Of a DNA stretch of 64,000 nucleotides, positions 50,942 to 60,254 are shown piece by piece. Source of the DNA: Azophilus sp965247035 (lineage in GTDB: Bacteria; Pseudomonadota; Gammaproteobacteria; Pseudomonadales; Azotimanducaceae); contig CBDFGJ010000001.1 in the NCBI GenBank assembly GCA_965247035.1, positions 1,302,001 through 1,366,000 on the forward strand, read 5' to 3'. The first letter of the stretch is position 1; each line of letters begins with the position of its first letter. The translations under genes and the position numbers were made by a program. The notes beneath the pieces were generated by a model that saw only the letters and a list, made by a program, of their open reading frames with translations, had not been told where the DNA came from and searched no databases.

Positions 50942-51955
50942 ATGACTCGGCTGGCGGTTCTCGACTTATCTCCCATCATCGAAGGCGGCGACGCCGGCTT
51001 GGCGCTGAAGAACTCCTTGGACTTGGCCCGGCACGCCGAAGCCTGGGGCTACATCCGCTACTGGGTTGCTGAGCACCACAACATGCGCGGTATCGCCAGC
51101 GCCGCAACGGCGGTGGTCATCGGCCATATCGCCGCTGGCACCAGCAGCATTCGGGTGGGGGCCGGCGGCGTCATGCTGCCGAACCATGCGCCGCTGGTGA
51201 TTGCCGAACAGTTCGGCACCTTGGAGGCACTGCATCCCGGACGCATCGACCTTGGCATTGGCCGCGCGCCCGGCACGGATCAGCTCACCGCCCATGCGCT
51301 GCGCCGCACGTTGACGGGCGATATCGACAACTTCCCACGGGACGTCACGGAGTTGCGAGATTATTTCGCGGAGCCGTCGGCAAATCGCCGGGTGTACGCG
51401 GTGCCCGGCACCGGGCTGCAAGTGCCACTATGGATTCTTGGCTCCAGCCTGTACGGCGCTCAGCTCGCCGCCTTGCTCGGCCTGCCCTACGCCTTCGCCT
51501 CCCACTTCGCCCCCGCCGCCCTAGACGAAGCCCTGGCCACCTATCGAAAGCACTTCGCGCCCTCGCCTCAACTGGCGCAGCCCCATGTCATGGTGGGTTT
51601 CAACGTATTCGCCGCCGAAACAGGGGCGGAAGCCCGCTTTCTGCGCACCTCGTCGCAGCAGTCCTTCCTGCGGTTGCGTACCGGCAACCCCGGCCCGCTG
51701 CCACCACCAATGAAGGACTTTGAGGCCAAGCTAAGCGCGCAGGAACGACATTTACTGCACCAGATCACTGCCTGCTCAGCCGTGGGCGCAGCGGATAAAG
51801 TGCAGGAAGAGTTGGCAGCGTTCATCAAGCGCACCCAAGCAGACGAAGTCATCATCTCCTCCCACATCTACGACCACCAAGCGCGGCTGCGGTCCTATGA
51901 AATCGCCGCTCGGGCCCACGCTGGACTGGATGGCGAAGCCGATGTTGGGCCATAA
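50942..51955 (+). CDS. LLM-class flavin-dependent oxidoreductase (luciferase-like, MsnO8-type)
   Basis: The 337-residue product is a bacterial-luciferase-like monooxygenase. Characteristic segments are LAVLDLSPI at the N-terminus, YWVAEHHNMRGIASAATAVV, GGVMLPNHAPLVIAEQFGTL, HPGRIDLGIGRAPGTD and PLWILGSS. This set marks the MsnO8/YhbW group of reduced-flavin-dependent enzymes. The substrate is unknown. It follows PhyH closely and may act with it on one substrate. A decayed lipoprotein frame begins directly after its stop. Confidence 0.92.
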   Translation: MTRLAVLDLSPIIEGGDAGLALKNSLDLARHAEAWGYIRYWVAEHHNMRGIASAATAVVIGHIAAGTSSIRVGAGGVMLPNHAPLVIAEQFGTLEALHPGRIDLGIGRAPGTDQLTAHALRRTLTGDIDNFPRDVTELRDYFAEPSANRRVYAVPGTGLQVPLWILGSSLYGAQLAALLGLPYAFASHFAPAALDEALATYRKHFAPSPQLAQPHVMVGFNVFAAETGAEARFLRTSSQQSFLRLRTGNPGPLPPPMKDFEAKLSAQERHLLHQITACSAVGAADKVQEELAAFIKRTQADEVIISSHIYDHQARLRSYEIAARAHAGLDGEADVGP

Positions 51956-51958
51956 TCG

Positions 51959-52297
51959 GGTTGCGCCTTCGTCCAGGACATTGCAACCATTGAGCTGCAA
52001 TCCTTAAACGCGCCCCGCTCCCGCACAACTTGGGTGCTGCATCATGACGGACGCCTGTTCATCCCCTGCGGCTATATGAACAGCACCTAGGGCAAAATCC
52101 GGAAGCGGTGGCCGCTTGAAGCGGAGCGGGATGGCCGCGCCATCACCCCCATCAACGGCAAGCTCTACAACCACAACCTCGTGCGCATCAAGGAAGGTGA
52201 GATTCTTAAGCCGGTGCTGGCCGAGCTTGCTCGCAAATACGTTGGCCAACCCGTACCCTTGCAGGCTGTCACCTCCGGCACCCTGTGGATTTTCTAA
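51959..52297 (+). pseudogene. Decayed small lipoprotein-like gene
   Basis: In one frame the sequence reads SGCAFVQDIATIELQ, WVLHHDGRLFIPCGYMNST, then TAG (52087-52089), then KRWPLEAERDGRAITPINGK, LYNHNLVRI and ELARKYVGQPV, ending at 52297. The second half fits a family of small lipoproteins with the pattern RWPxEAxRDGRAxxRIxGKxYxxxxVRV. No start codon or signal peptide remains and an in-frame stop interrupts it. The SGC at the front looks like the remains of a lipobox. Confidence 0.5.
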
Positions 52298-52468
52298 CCA
52301 ACGCCAAAAGCTTGAACTGCGCCAACAACACCCCTTTCGAGGCCGCCGGCTTGCGGGCGTCCGCCCAGTTCGGGCCAGCCTCCCCTTTGCCGCCGAGTCA
52401 GTGCATTCAGCCCCTTGCCACAGAGCCGGGGTGGATTGCGGCGGCGTGAGGACACTAGGAGAAAGCCC

Positions 52469-53941
52469 TTGAAGCCAATCAAGGCCGCAAGCAAGGCCGA
52501 TGTGCTCATCAGCATCGGCAGCACCATGGCGTTGCTGATGACCTCCGTAGCCTTGTTCGGCAGCGACTCATCGGCCGGCGCCAATCAGATCTCCCTGGTT
52601 TTTGGCGCGGTCATCGCCGTCGTCATCGGCATTAAGAACGGCCATAGCTGGAAGGTGATTGAGCAAACCGTCGTCAACGGCATCGCTACGGCCATGCCGG
52701 CAATTCTTATCCTGCTGTCCGTCGGCAGCCTAATCGGCGCTTGGATGTTGAGCGGCACCGTCCCCACCATGATCTATTACGGCTTGCTAGTGCTTGACCC
52801 AACCATCTTCTACGCCGCCTGCTGCCTGATGTGCGCGATCACTGCTCTGGGCATCGGCAGTTCCTGGACGGTGGCGGGCACCCTCGGCATCGCCTTGATC
52901 GGCATCGCCGCCGGCATGGACCTGAATCCGGCAATCACCGCTGGCGCCATCATCAGCGGCGCCTACTTCGGCGACAAGATGTCGCCTCTCTCGGACACCA
53001 CCAACCTAGCTCCGGCGGTGACGGGCATCGACATATTCACCCACATAAGGCACATGACTTGGACCACCGTGCCGAGCTTGGCCATCGCTCTAACAATTTT
53101 CGCGTTGATTGGGCTCGGCCAAGCCGACGTGGACCACCAAACGGGCCTCAACGAGACGCTGGCGCTGCTAGAGGCCCACTTCGACATCAACCTTGTGCAC
53201 CTGACTCCGGCGGTGTTGGTGGCCATTCTAGCGGCCCGCAAGACGCCAGCCGTGGCGACCATACTAAGCGGCGCACTCGCCGGCCTGGTGTTCGCCGTCA
53301 TCTTCCAACAGCCAGCCATTGCCGCTTTCGCCAGCGACGGGGCGGGCGGCAGCGGATCACAAATTTTAAGAGGCTTGTGGACGGTTCTATTTGACGGCTA
53401 CAACATCAAATCCGGCAACGGCGACCTAGATTCCCTGTTGTCCCGAGGCGGCATGAAGTCCATGCTGACCACGGTTTGGTTGATTCTGACGGCCATGGCG
53501 TTTGGCGCCAGCTTGGAGCGGGCCGGCATTCTGGAAGCCTTGGTGCGCGGCCTGCTGCGGCTATGCAAAAGCGCCGCTGGCCTGATCGCCACCACCTCCG
53601 GCACCTGCTTCAGCATAAACGTGCTTGCCGCCGACCAGTTTATCGCCATCGTGTTGCCAGGCCGCATGTTCAAAGACGAATATCTAAGGCGCGGGCTGCA
53701 TGAGAAGAACTTGGCTCGGGTGCTGGAGGACACGGGCACCATCACTTCCCCGCTGGTGCCTTGGAACACCTGCGGCGCTTACATGGCCGCCGCCCTAGGC
53801 GTACCCACCCTAGCCTACCTGCCGTTTTGCTTTTTCAACCTAGTCAACCCGCTGGTCTCCATGGCCTATGGCGCCACGGGCTTCAAGATTGAGCGGACGA
53901 CGCCCCTGCGGGACACCGCTATCCAAGGCGGGACGCCTTAA
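52469..53941 (+). CDS. nhaC: Na+/H+ antiporter, NhaC family
   Basis: The 490-residue product has about 11-12 transmembrane helices and the NhaC pattern. The markers are GTVPTMIYYGL, TALGIGSSWTVAGTLGIALIG, the central GAYFGDKMSPLSDTTNLAP, and TSGTCFSINVLAADQFIAIVLPG followed by TITSPLVPWNTCGAYMA. It exchanges Na+ for H+ at the inner membrane. The start is taken as TTG at 52469, preceded by AGGAGA at good spacing. Another TTG at 52415 would add 18 Arg-rich residues. A fatty-acid desaturase gene converges from the other strand. Confidence 0.92.
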   Translation: MKPIKAASKADVLISIGSTMALLMTSVALFGSDSSAGANQISLVFGAVIAVVIGIKNGHSWKVIEQTVVNGIATAMPAILILLSVGSLIGAWMLSGTVPTMIYYGLLVLDPTIFYAACCLMCAITALGIGSSWTVAGTLGIALIGIAAGMDLNPAITAGAIISGAYFGDKMSPLSDTTNLAPAVTGIDIFTHIRHMTWTTVPSLAIALTIFALIGLGQADVDHQTGLNETLALLEAHFDINLVHLTPAVLVAILAARKTPAVATILSGALAGLVFAVIFQQPAIAAFASDGAGGSGSQILRGLWTVLFDGYNIKSGNGDLDSLLSRGGMKSMLTTVWLILTAMAFGASLERAGILEALVRGLLRLCKSAAGLIATTSGTCFSINVLAADQFIAIVLPGRMFKDEYLRRGLHEKNLARVLEDTGTITSPLVPWNTCGAYMAAALGVPTLAYLPFCFFNLVNPLVSMAYGATGFKIERTTPLRDTAIQGGTP

Positions 53942-53953
53942 GCGCCGAGCCGA

Positions 53954-54862
53954 CTAGGCGGTGGCTTTTCGCAGCACGTTCAGGTAGCCGCTGGACAGCG
54001 CCTCCGACCCAGCCGTTAGATCTCCAAAATACCCCCTGCTCTTCAGTAGGTTATGAAACCTGCGCAGGTGATAGCAGGGCACTGCGGCCTGCAAGTGGTG
54101 CTCCAAATGGTAGTTGACGAAGTTTGGCCCGATGAACAAGCGCTCCCACCATGAAACCAAGGTGGTGGAGGTGTTTTCCCGTGTGTCTGCACTCAGCCGG
54201 TCTATGGCCACGCCGTGTTCGCTCATAAAGCGGATGCGGGTGACCAACTGATAGGCCACCAGATAGCCGCCCCACCAAAGAAGGTAGGCCCAAGCCATGC
54301 CGGCAATCACCAGCAAGCTGAGCATGAGGCTGTGGGAAATCAGAAAGGGCGCGTTGCGGCTGAGGCTGAAATGCCTGTATTGACGATGCAGATCCTTGAC
54401 GCCGGTGCGCCCGGTGAGGTCCCGCAGGAGCTTGCGGCGCATGCTGGCCGACGAAGCCGGATAGGCGCAGGCCATGGTGAAGTCCGGATCCTGCTCGGTG
54501 CCCGCATAGCGATGGTGGTTCAGGTGATAAGCGCGGTAACGCGCTAAGGAACTGTTCATCAAGCCGCCGAACAGCCACTTGCCGAAAACATTGTTCAGCT
54601 GCCTGTTCTTGAACAGAACGTAGTGGGCACACTCATGTTGAAGCACCATCAGCCCAAGCTGACGACCGCCCAACAACAGCAAGGACAGCAGCAGGGTGAA
54701 AGGATTGAGCCAGAGGGCCGGCAGCATGAAGGCGCAGCCGATGACGCCCAAATTGAAAGCGGTTATCCAAGCTGCCCATGCGTCTGACCGCGCCAGCATG
54801 GGACGCATTTCCTCCGTGCTGAGGTAGTCTGCAAGAGCTGGCGACATGGCTAAGTTGATCAT
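53954..54862 (-). CDS. Membrane fatty-acid desaturase family protein
   Basis: The 302-residue product is a membrane diiron desaturase or hydroxylase. The three His boxes are present: HECAH (residues 76-80), HLNHH (113-117) and HLEHH near residue 256. Four transmembrane helices are predicted. It would insert a double bond or hydroxyl into an acyl chain or a carotenoid-type lipid, using electrons from a ferredoxin or similar. The final 45 residues, rich in Arg and Leu, are cytoplasmic. The ATG at 54860-54862 fits. It diverges from the PaaX-like regulator, with 85 bases between starts. Confidence 0.9.
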   Translation of the reverse strand: MINLAMSPALADYLSTEEMRPMLARSDAWAAWITAFNLGVIGCAFMLPALWLNPFTLLLSLLLLGGRQLGLMVLQHECAHYVLFKNRQLNNVFGKWLFGGLMNSSLARYRAYHLNHHRYAGTEQDPDFTMACAYPASSASMRRKLLRDLTGRTGVKDLHRQYRHFSLSRNAPFLISHSLMLSLLVIAGMAWAYLLWWGGYLVAYQLVTRIRFMSEHGVAIDRLSADTRENTSTTLVSWWERLFIGPNFVNYHLEHHLQAAVPCYHLRRFHNLLKSRGYFGDLTAGSEALSSGYLNVLRKATA

Positions 54863-54947
54863 GTCGAAGGATATTACACAAATTGAAAAAAATGTTCAAC
54901 TTATGTAACTATGCAGTCAGTCGGCGGCAACCGCAAACTTCTCGTTC

Positions 54948-55835
54948 ATGGTGATCGAAAACTGCTCAGGTTCAAGTTTGGCAGCTTCCGCCCAGCGCTC
55001 CATGAGCTCGTCTGGAGTTTCCCAAAATGTGGCCCCACCAACCCTGAGGCCAACAATATCCGCACCTGAGTTGATCCTGACGCTGATGGATTCGGCCTTT
55101 GAGCCACGGCTGAAGGCGCGTTATTTTGTGGCGTCCGGAGACCTGTTCGGCATCGCTCCACGCACCATTCGGGTGGCGCTGACTCGGCTGACCCAGCAAC
55201 ACGTCCTCACCGCTTTACAGCGCGGGCTGTACGGACTCGGCCCGCACGGACGGCAGCTGCATAGCTTGGTGCGGAACTGGGTCAAGCTGGAGGAAGGCGT
55301 TAAACCCTGGACCGGCTGCTGGCTGCTGAGCTACCTCGCTAGGCCGCATGAGAAATCAAGGAAGGCCGCTGGCCAACGCCAACGAGCGCTCAAGCTGATG
55401 GGCTTCGCCCCGTTGGACAATCGCATCTGGGCACGGCCGGACAACTTGAAGCCGTCCTTGGCCGAGTCACAGCGCAAACTGATTGAGCTTGGGCAGGATC
55501 CTTCGGCCATTCTCATCCGCGCAACAGCGTTATCCCCAGCTGAAGCGGTTGATCCACCAGCACTTTGGGACATTGCCGGGCTTCAATCACAATACCAAAT
55601 CCATGTGGCGACCATGCGCCGCAGCCGCAAGGAGATGGTTGGAATGGCGCTAAAGGACCGGGCGCGGGAGACCCTGCTCATCGGTCGGGCCGTCACGCGG
55701 GACATCCTCAAAGACCCGTTGCTGCCCCCTGAGTTAATAGACACCAAGCTTCGTCAAGCGATGGTCGAGGCCATGCGTGAATACGATCGGCTGGGCAAGA
55801 GCGCTTGGGCCCAGTTCCGCCGCAAGTACGGCTGA
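54948..55835 (+). CDS. PaaX family transcriptional regulator
   Basis: The product of up to 295 residues has the PaaX layout. It starts with an N-terminal winged helix (APELILTLMD, GIAPRTIRVALTRLTQQHVL), then a linker (RGLYGLGPHGRQLHSLVRNW), then a central domain with TGCWLLSYLARP and NRIWARPDNL. The C-terminal dimer domain ends AMREYDRLGKSAWAQFRRKYG. PaaX proteins repress phenylacetate catabolism and sense aryl-CoA. Here the neighbouring Rieske oxygenase gene (66 bases downstream) and the divergent desaturase are the likely targets. The start is uncertain because the first 45 residues are low in conservation. An internal ATG at 55002 is equally possible. Confidence 0.82.
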   Translation: MVIENCSGSSLAASAQRSMSSSGVSQNVAPPTLRPTISAPELILTLMDSAFEPRLKARYFVASGDLFGIAPRTIRVALTRLTQQHVLTALQRGLYGLGPHGRQLHSLVRNWVKLEEGVKPWTGCWLLSYLARPHEKSRKAAGQRQRALKLMGFAPLDNRIWARPDNLKPSLAESQRKLIELGQDPSAILIRATALSPAEAVDPPALWDIAGLQSQYQIHVATMRRSRKEMVGMALKDRARETLLIGRAVTRDILKDPLLPPELIDTKLRQAMVEAMREYDRLGKSAWAQFRRKYG

Positions 55836-55901
55836 AGCGGAGCATCCCAAAAACGCTCCGGTTTCTGCAATAATGAGTTATCCGTCATCGGAGAAAGCGA
55901 A

Positions 55902-57101
55902 ATGAGCCGCGCCCAACTAATTGAAATGGCCCAACACAACATCAAGTACGCCAAGGCCGGAACAGTGGAGCAAGCCGACGCCATCTTCAAGGTGCCGGCT
56001 AACCACTACTTCGATGAGAACCGTTGGCGGCAGGAAATGGAGCTGGTATTCAAGCGGGTGCCGCTGATGCTCGCGGTCACGGCTGAACTGCCAAATCCCG
56101 GCGACTACAAGGCCATGGACGCCTTGGACGTGCCCGTGCTCATCAGCCGCGGGGAGGATGGGGAAGTTCGCGCCTTCATCAACATGTGCCGGCACCGGGG
56201 TTCGCAAATCATGGCTGCCGGCTGCGGCCGCGCCAAGCGCTTCACCTGCCCCTACCACGCTTGGTCCTACGACCAGAGCGGCACCTTGATCGGCGTGTAC
56301 TCGGAACGGGACTTCGGCGCCGTGGACCGCTTGAGCAACAGCCTGATCCAATTACCGGCGGCGGAACGGGCGGGCCTGATCTGGGTGATGATCGACCCCA
56401 ACGCCAGCTTGGACATAGACATCTTCCTGTCCGGCTACGACGAGTTGCTGCAGCACTTCGGATTCGCGGATTGGCACTTCTTTGAGAACCGAACCCTTAA
56501 AGGCCCCAACTGGAAGGTCGCCTACGACGGCTACCTAGACCTATACCATCTGCCCATCCTGCACAAGAACACCTTCGGCAGCGATTATCCCAACCAAGCC
56601 CTGTATTACGCTTGGGGGCCGCATCAGCGCGTCATTTCGCCAGACCCGTCCTTGACGAAATACGACGATCTGTCCGAGGCCGGTGACGCCCACCTGATGA
56701 ACGGCGTATGGACCATCTTTCCCCATGTCTCCATAGCCAGCTTTGATGGCGGCGGGCGCAGCGTGATGATTTCCCAATTGTTCCCTGGCCGAACGCCCTT
56801 GGAGTCCTACACGGTGCAAAACTACCTCATGGAGAAGCCGCCGGCGGACGAGGACAGCGCCAAGACCGCCCACGAGCAATTCAAATTCCTTGAGTATGTG
56901 GTGCGGGAGGAGGACTACGCCACCGGCCTGCGGCTGCAAAAGGCGCTGTTGACCGGCACTATGCCGCACGTTCAATTCGGGCGCAACGAAGGCGGCGGCC
57001 AACGTTTCCATAGCTGGGTGGACAGGTTGCTGGAGACGGATGATCAAGCGCTGCCGCTGCTGTTTCAGAATGGCGGAACCGGCAACGGCGCCATCTCTTG
57101 A
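55902..57101 (+). CDS. Rieske-type aromatic-ring-hydroxylating dioxygenase, large subunit
   Basis: The 399-residue product has a Rieske centre at Cys96-x-His98 (MCRHRGSQ) and Cys116-x2-His119 (TCPYHAWSY), and a catalytic Fe site with His216 and His221 (YLDLYHLPILHKNTF). The layout is that of small ring-hydroxylating oxygenase alpha subunits, phthalate or carnitine-type. It is the second such enzyme in the window and differs from the first in length and sequence. No reductase or beta subunit is adjacent. It lies behind the PaaX-like regulator, and its stop overlaps the TTG start of the DUF3604 gene by three bases, so the two are co-translated. Confidence 0.92.
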   Translation: MSRAQLIEMAQHNIKYAKAGTVEQADAIFKVPANHYFDENRWRQEMELVFKRVPLMLAVTAELPNPGDYKAMDALDVPVLISRGEDGEVRAFINMCRHRGSQIMAAGCGRAKRFTCPYHAWSYDQSGTLIGVYSERDFGAVDRLSNSLIQLPAAERAGLIWVMIDPNASLDIDIFLSGYDELLQHFGFADWHFFENRTLKGPNWKVAYDGYLDLYHLPILHKNTFGSDYPNQALYYAWGPHQRVISPDPSLTKYDDLSEAGDAHLMNGVWTIFPHVSIASFDGGGRSVMISQLFPGRTPLESYTVQNYLMEKPPADEDSAKTAHEQFKFLEYVVREEDYATGLRLQKALLTGTMPHVQFGRNEGGGQRFHSWVDRLLETDDQALPLLFQNGGTGNGAIS

Positions 57102-58987
57102 GCGCCGTCAAAACAGCCGCCCCATTCCTGTTCGCCCTTGCCTTAGCGGCTTGTGGCAAAGACACCGAAGCGCCCGAGGCTCCGGCATCAGCCACCGAAC
57201 CCGTCCCACAGGCGGCGCCTATCCCAGTGACTTCAGCCAATCCGAACCGCAACGCCTACTTCGGCGACCTGCACGTTCATACCTTTTATTCATTTGACGC
57301 ATTCATGTTCGGCACCCGCGCCACGCCGGATGACGCCTATGCGTTCGCCAAGGGCGGTGCCTTGGCCCATGCTTCGGGCCAGGAAATGAAGATGAAAAAG
57401 CCGCTGGATTTTCAAGCAGTGACGGACCACGCCGCCTACCTCGGCATGTTGCCGGAGATGTTCGATCAAACGACCAAGGCCAGCGCCCATCCGGTTGCCT
57501 CCGCCTTACGCACCGCCAAAACCCCGACCGAACTTCGAGCCGCTTTTGACGGTTTCCTGACGCGTTTCATTCCTGACCCCCACAAAGAGGACGATCTGTT
57601 GGACCTTAATGTGGTGCGCGACGCTTGGAGCAAAATCATTGAGTCGGCCGAACGCCACAATGACCCAGGCAATTTCACCACCTTCATCGGCTACGAGTAC
57701 ACGGCTTCCGGCCCAGAGTTCGAGAATCTGCACCGCAATGTCATCTTCCGCGGCAGCAGTGCGCCGGACAAACCCTTCAGCCGCCTGGACTCAACGAACC
57801 CGGAGGATGTCTGGGACTGGCTGGACGGACTGCGCCGCCAAGGCACCGAGGCCCTGGCCATCCCCCACAACTCCAATGGCTCAAACGGTTGGATGTTTGA
57901 GCTGACTGACCAATCCGGCGCCCCCATAGACGCCGATTACGCCGAACAGCGAATGCGCAACGAACCCTTGGTGGAGGTCACTCAGGTCAAGGGCACTTCC
58001 GATACCCACCCCATGCTGTCGACCAACGACGAATGGGCGGATTTTGAAATCATGCGCGTGCGAGTAGCCACCGATTTGCCGAGCCAGCCAAGCGGCAGCT
58101 ATGTTCGCGAAGCCTACCTAAACGGGCTGGCCATGCAGGAGGCCAACGGCCTGAATCCATATCGCTTCGGCTTGATCGGATCATCGGACACCCACAACGC
58201 CGCCGGCTCCTTTGAGGAGGATAACTATTGGAGCAAAGTCGGGCTGGTCGACGCCACCGGCCAACAGCGCGGCTCCGTGCCTCTGGATGAACCGACGGAG
58301 AGCGGCGAAGCCTACGCTTCATCACCGGCACGGGAATGGGGCGCATCCGGCTTGGCCGGCGTCTGGGCGGAGAGCAACACCCGTGAAGCCATCTATAACG
58401 CCTTGCGCCGCAAGGAGACCTTCGCCACCAGCGGCCCGCAAATTCGCGTTCGCTTCTTCGCCGGCTACGGAATTGACGAAAACCTGCTGCAAGCGCAGGA
58501 CCCCATCTCCGCCGCCTACGCCGGCGGCATCGCCATGGGCGGGGATCTTTTGGCGCAGCAGGACGGCCAACCGGGTTTCTTCGTTTGGGCCATGCGCGAT
58601 GCGGACACCGCCTCATTGCAACGCCTGCAAGTCATCAAGGGCTGGGTGGAGGATGGCGAGACTTTTGAGCAGGTCTTCGATATCGCCTGCTCCGACGGCG
58701 GCAAAGTGGACCCAGCCACGCACAGATGCCCGAGCAATGGAGCCAAGGTTGATCTGACCACCTGCGAAATCAGCGCCGATAAGGGCGCGGCTGAATTGTC
58801 CGCCATTTGGCGGGACCCCAGCTTCAAGCCTAGCCAGCGCGCCTTCTACTATGTTCGCGCCTTGGAGAACCCCAAATGCCGCTGGTCCACTTGGGATGCC
58901 ATCCGCGCCGGCACCACGCCCAATCCGGACCTGCACGCAACCATTCAGGACCGGGCTTGGTCATCGCCCATTTGGTACCGGCCTTAA
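57098..58987 (+). CDS. DUF3604 (PHP-like) lipoprotein
   Basis: The 629-residue product starts with a type II signal peptide (FLFALALAACGKD, lipobox LAAC), then a Pro/Ala/Glu linker, then a DUF3604 domain. The metal-dependent hydrolase-like motifs GDLHVHTFYSFDA, AVTDHAAYLG, AIPHNSNGSNGW and GLIGSSDTHNAA are seen, as in the PHP superfamily. The lipoprotein would sit in the periplasm at the outer membrane. The catalytic reaction of DUF3604 is not established. The start TTG at 57098 overlaps the stop of the upstream Rieske gene, which suggests translational coupling and a shared role. Its C-terminal part carries several Cys residues (IACSDGG, TTCEIS). Confidence 0.85.
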   Translation: MSAVKTAAPFLFALALAACGKDTEAPEAPASATEPVPQAAPIPVTSANPNRNAYFGDLHVHTFYSFDAFMFGTRATPDDAYAFAKGGALAHASGQEMKMKKPLDFQAVTDHAAYLGMLPEMFDQTTKASAHPVASALRTAKTPTELRAAFDGFLTRFIPDPHKEDDLLDLNVVRDAWSKIIESAERHNDPGNFTTFIGYEYTASGPEFENLHRNVIFRGSSAPDKPFSRLDSTNPEDVWDWLDGLRRQGTEALAIPHNSNGSNGWMFELTDQSGAPIDADYAEQRMRNEPLVEVTQVKGTSDTHPMLSTNDEWADFEIMRVRVATDLPSQPSGSYVREAYLNGLAMQEANGLNPYRFGLIGSSDTHNAAGSFEEDNYWSKVGLVDATGQQRGSVPLDEPTESGEAYASSPAREWGASGLAGVWAESNTREAIYNALRRKETFATSGPQIRVRFFAGYGIDENLLQAQDPISAAYAGGIAMGGDLLAQQDGQPGFFVWAMRDADTASLQRLQVIKGWVEDGETFEQVFDIACSDGGKVDPATHRCPSNGAKVDLTTCEISADKGAAELSAIWRDPSFKPSQRAFYYVRALENPKCRWSTWDAIRAGTTPNPDLHATIQDRAWSSPIWYRP

Positions 58988-59007
58988 AACGCAGTGAGGG
59001 CATTCAG

Positions 59008-59291
59008 TCAGTATTCAGGGCCACGAATGCCGCCCATGACGATGCCGTAAAGCACCCGGTAGCCGGCCTGAATCAGTAAAGAGGAGCGCCGGTACGGCCG
59101 AAGGCGCTGTCCGACGCCATGGCGGTGGCGATGAAGCCAACGCCAACCAAGCCCCCGATCATCAGGCCCGGCCAAGTTCCTACAATCTGCAAGCCCTTCA
59201 TACAACAGCGACCACCGACCGCGCTGGCAGCGACAGCAGCGACCACCACCAACGGCCCTCGACAACGGCGATCGACCTCAACGGGTGCCAA
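59008..59291 (-). pseudogene. Possible frameshifted small membrane protein
   Basis: A minus-strand frame reads GPLVVVAAVAASAVGG then MKGLQIVGTWPGLMIGGLVG and VGFIATAMASDSAFG, ending at TGA near 59073. Another frame continues LIQAGYRVLYGIVMGGIRG to 59008. One base change would link them. The product would be a small two-helix protein. There is no family match and no strong ribosome site. Confidence 0.3.
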
Positions 59292-59296
59292 GCCGC

Positions 59297-59331
59297 GATG
59301 GGCCTAACGACACCGCGTCGTTAGGCCCATC
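59297..59331. terminator. Perfect 15-bp hairpin
   Basis: GATGGGCCTAACGAC and GTCGTTAGGCCCATC pair perfectly around the loop ACCGC. This is the strongest simple stem in the window. It is about 310 bases beyond the DUF3604 stop and 50 bases upstream of a MITE copy. No T run follows on either strand, so it may be a repeat-type element, a terminator or a protein-binding site. Confidence 0.45.
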
Positions 59332-59380
59332 CAACCTGGAAGATATACAGCTCGGCATCATGCCCGCCAGCACTACGCAA

Positions 59381-59484
59381 AGAACCTCTGATTGACTTCC
59401 CCGGACTGGCCATCGCGTACTGGTAAGATAAATGATCCCATCCGCCAGGCGATGGCCAATCCTTGGAATTTAATCAGAGGTTCC
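59381..59484 (+). mobile_element. MITE-family copy, short form with two like ends
   Basis: AGAACCTCTGATTGACTTCC at the left and CTTGGAATTTAATCAGAGG plus TTCC at the right are inverted copies of the same (left-type) end. The centre is only about 50 bases. It is 104 bp long and flanked by GCAA on one side and TTAA on the other, so its duplication has decayed. It differs from the 140-bp form, which has two different ends. Confidence 0.7.
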
Positions 59485-59576
59485 TTAAGAGGGTTAAGCG
59501 AACGCGGTCCTGCCGTTGCTGCATCCCAAACCCGCTCCACCGCAAAGGGCCTTGAGTTGCCCTATGATTGCGGACC

Positions 59577-60194
59577 ATGAGCAAGGCCGACCAAGAAAAG
59601 TGGGATGAGCGCTACGCTGACGGCGCTTTCGCCGACCGCACGCATCCAAGCGTCCTGCTTGTCAACTGGATTGACAGGCTCCCCAAGGGCCGCGCCTTGG
59701 ACATCGCCTGCGGCGCTGGCCGCAACAGCTTGTTTCTGGCCCGCAAAGGATTTGAAGTGACCGCCATCGACATCTCAGGCGAGGGATTGCGGCGGGCTGA
59801 AGTCGCCGCGCGAAGGGAAAACCTCAAAGTTGCATTCGTGCAGCAGGATCTAGATGCAGGGCTGCCACGCTTGGATCAGTTCCAGGCCATCTGCCTGTTT
59901 CGCTACCTGAACCAAGACCTGATTCGCGCTTTGCCGAGCAATTTGGCGGCCGAAGGCATTTTGCTGGTGGAGGAGCACCTAGCGACCGACCAGCCGGTCA
60001 TCGGACCATCCAACCCCAAGTACCGCGTACAGGCCGGCCAGTTGCCCCACCTGCTGCCCGGAATGTCGGCGCTCTTTGAGCAGGAAGGCTTGGTCACGGA
60101 CCCTGATGGGCGCACCGTGGCCCTTGCTCGCTTCGTCGGCACAATCCAGGCAAGCACCCCAGCGCAACCAGGCCCTTGCAGCAGACCGACCTGA
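59577..60194 (+). CDS. Class I SAM-dependent methyltransferase (TehB-like)
   Basis: The 205-residue product has a Rossmann-fold methyltransferase core. Motif I is LDIACGAGRNSLFLA, the acidic end of strand 2 is TAIDISGEGLRRAE, and the post-I segment reads VQQDLDAGLP. The N-terminal KWDERYADGAFADRTHPS is typical of the TehB/tellurite-resistance and thiopurine-methyltransferase-like group. The substrate is unknown. The ATG at 59577 follows GGACC with no strong ribosome site. The 3' end converges on the octaheme cytochrome gene. Confidence 0.85.
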   Translation: MSKADQEKWDERYADGAFADRTHPSVLLVNWIDRLPKGRALDIACGAGRNSLFLARKGFEVTAIDISGEGLRRAEVAARRENLKVAFVQQDLDAGLPRLDQFQAICLFRYLNQDLIRALPSNLAAEGILLVEEHLATDQPVIGPSNPKYRVQAGQLPHLLPGMSALFEQEGLVTDPDGRTVALARFVGTIQASTPAQPGPCSRPT

Positions 60195-60254
60195 CTGCGG
60201 ATTGCCAAGCACCACAATCCCGTGTGGTGAACGGCCTTGCGCCACCTATCCGAT

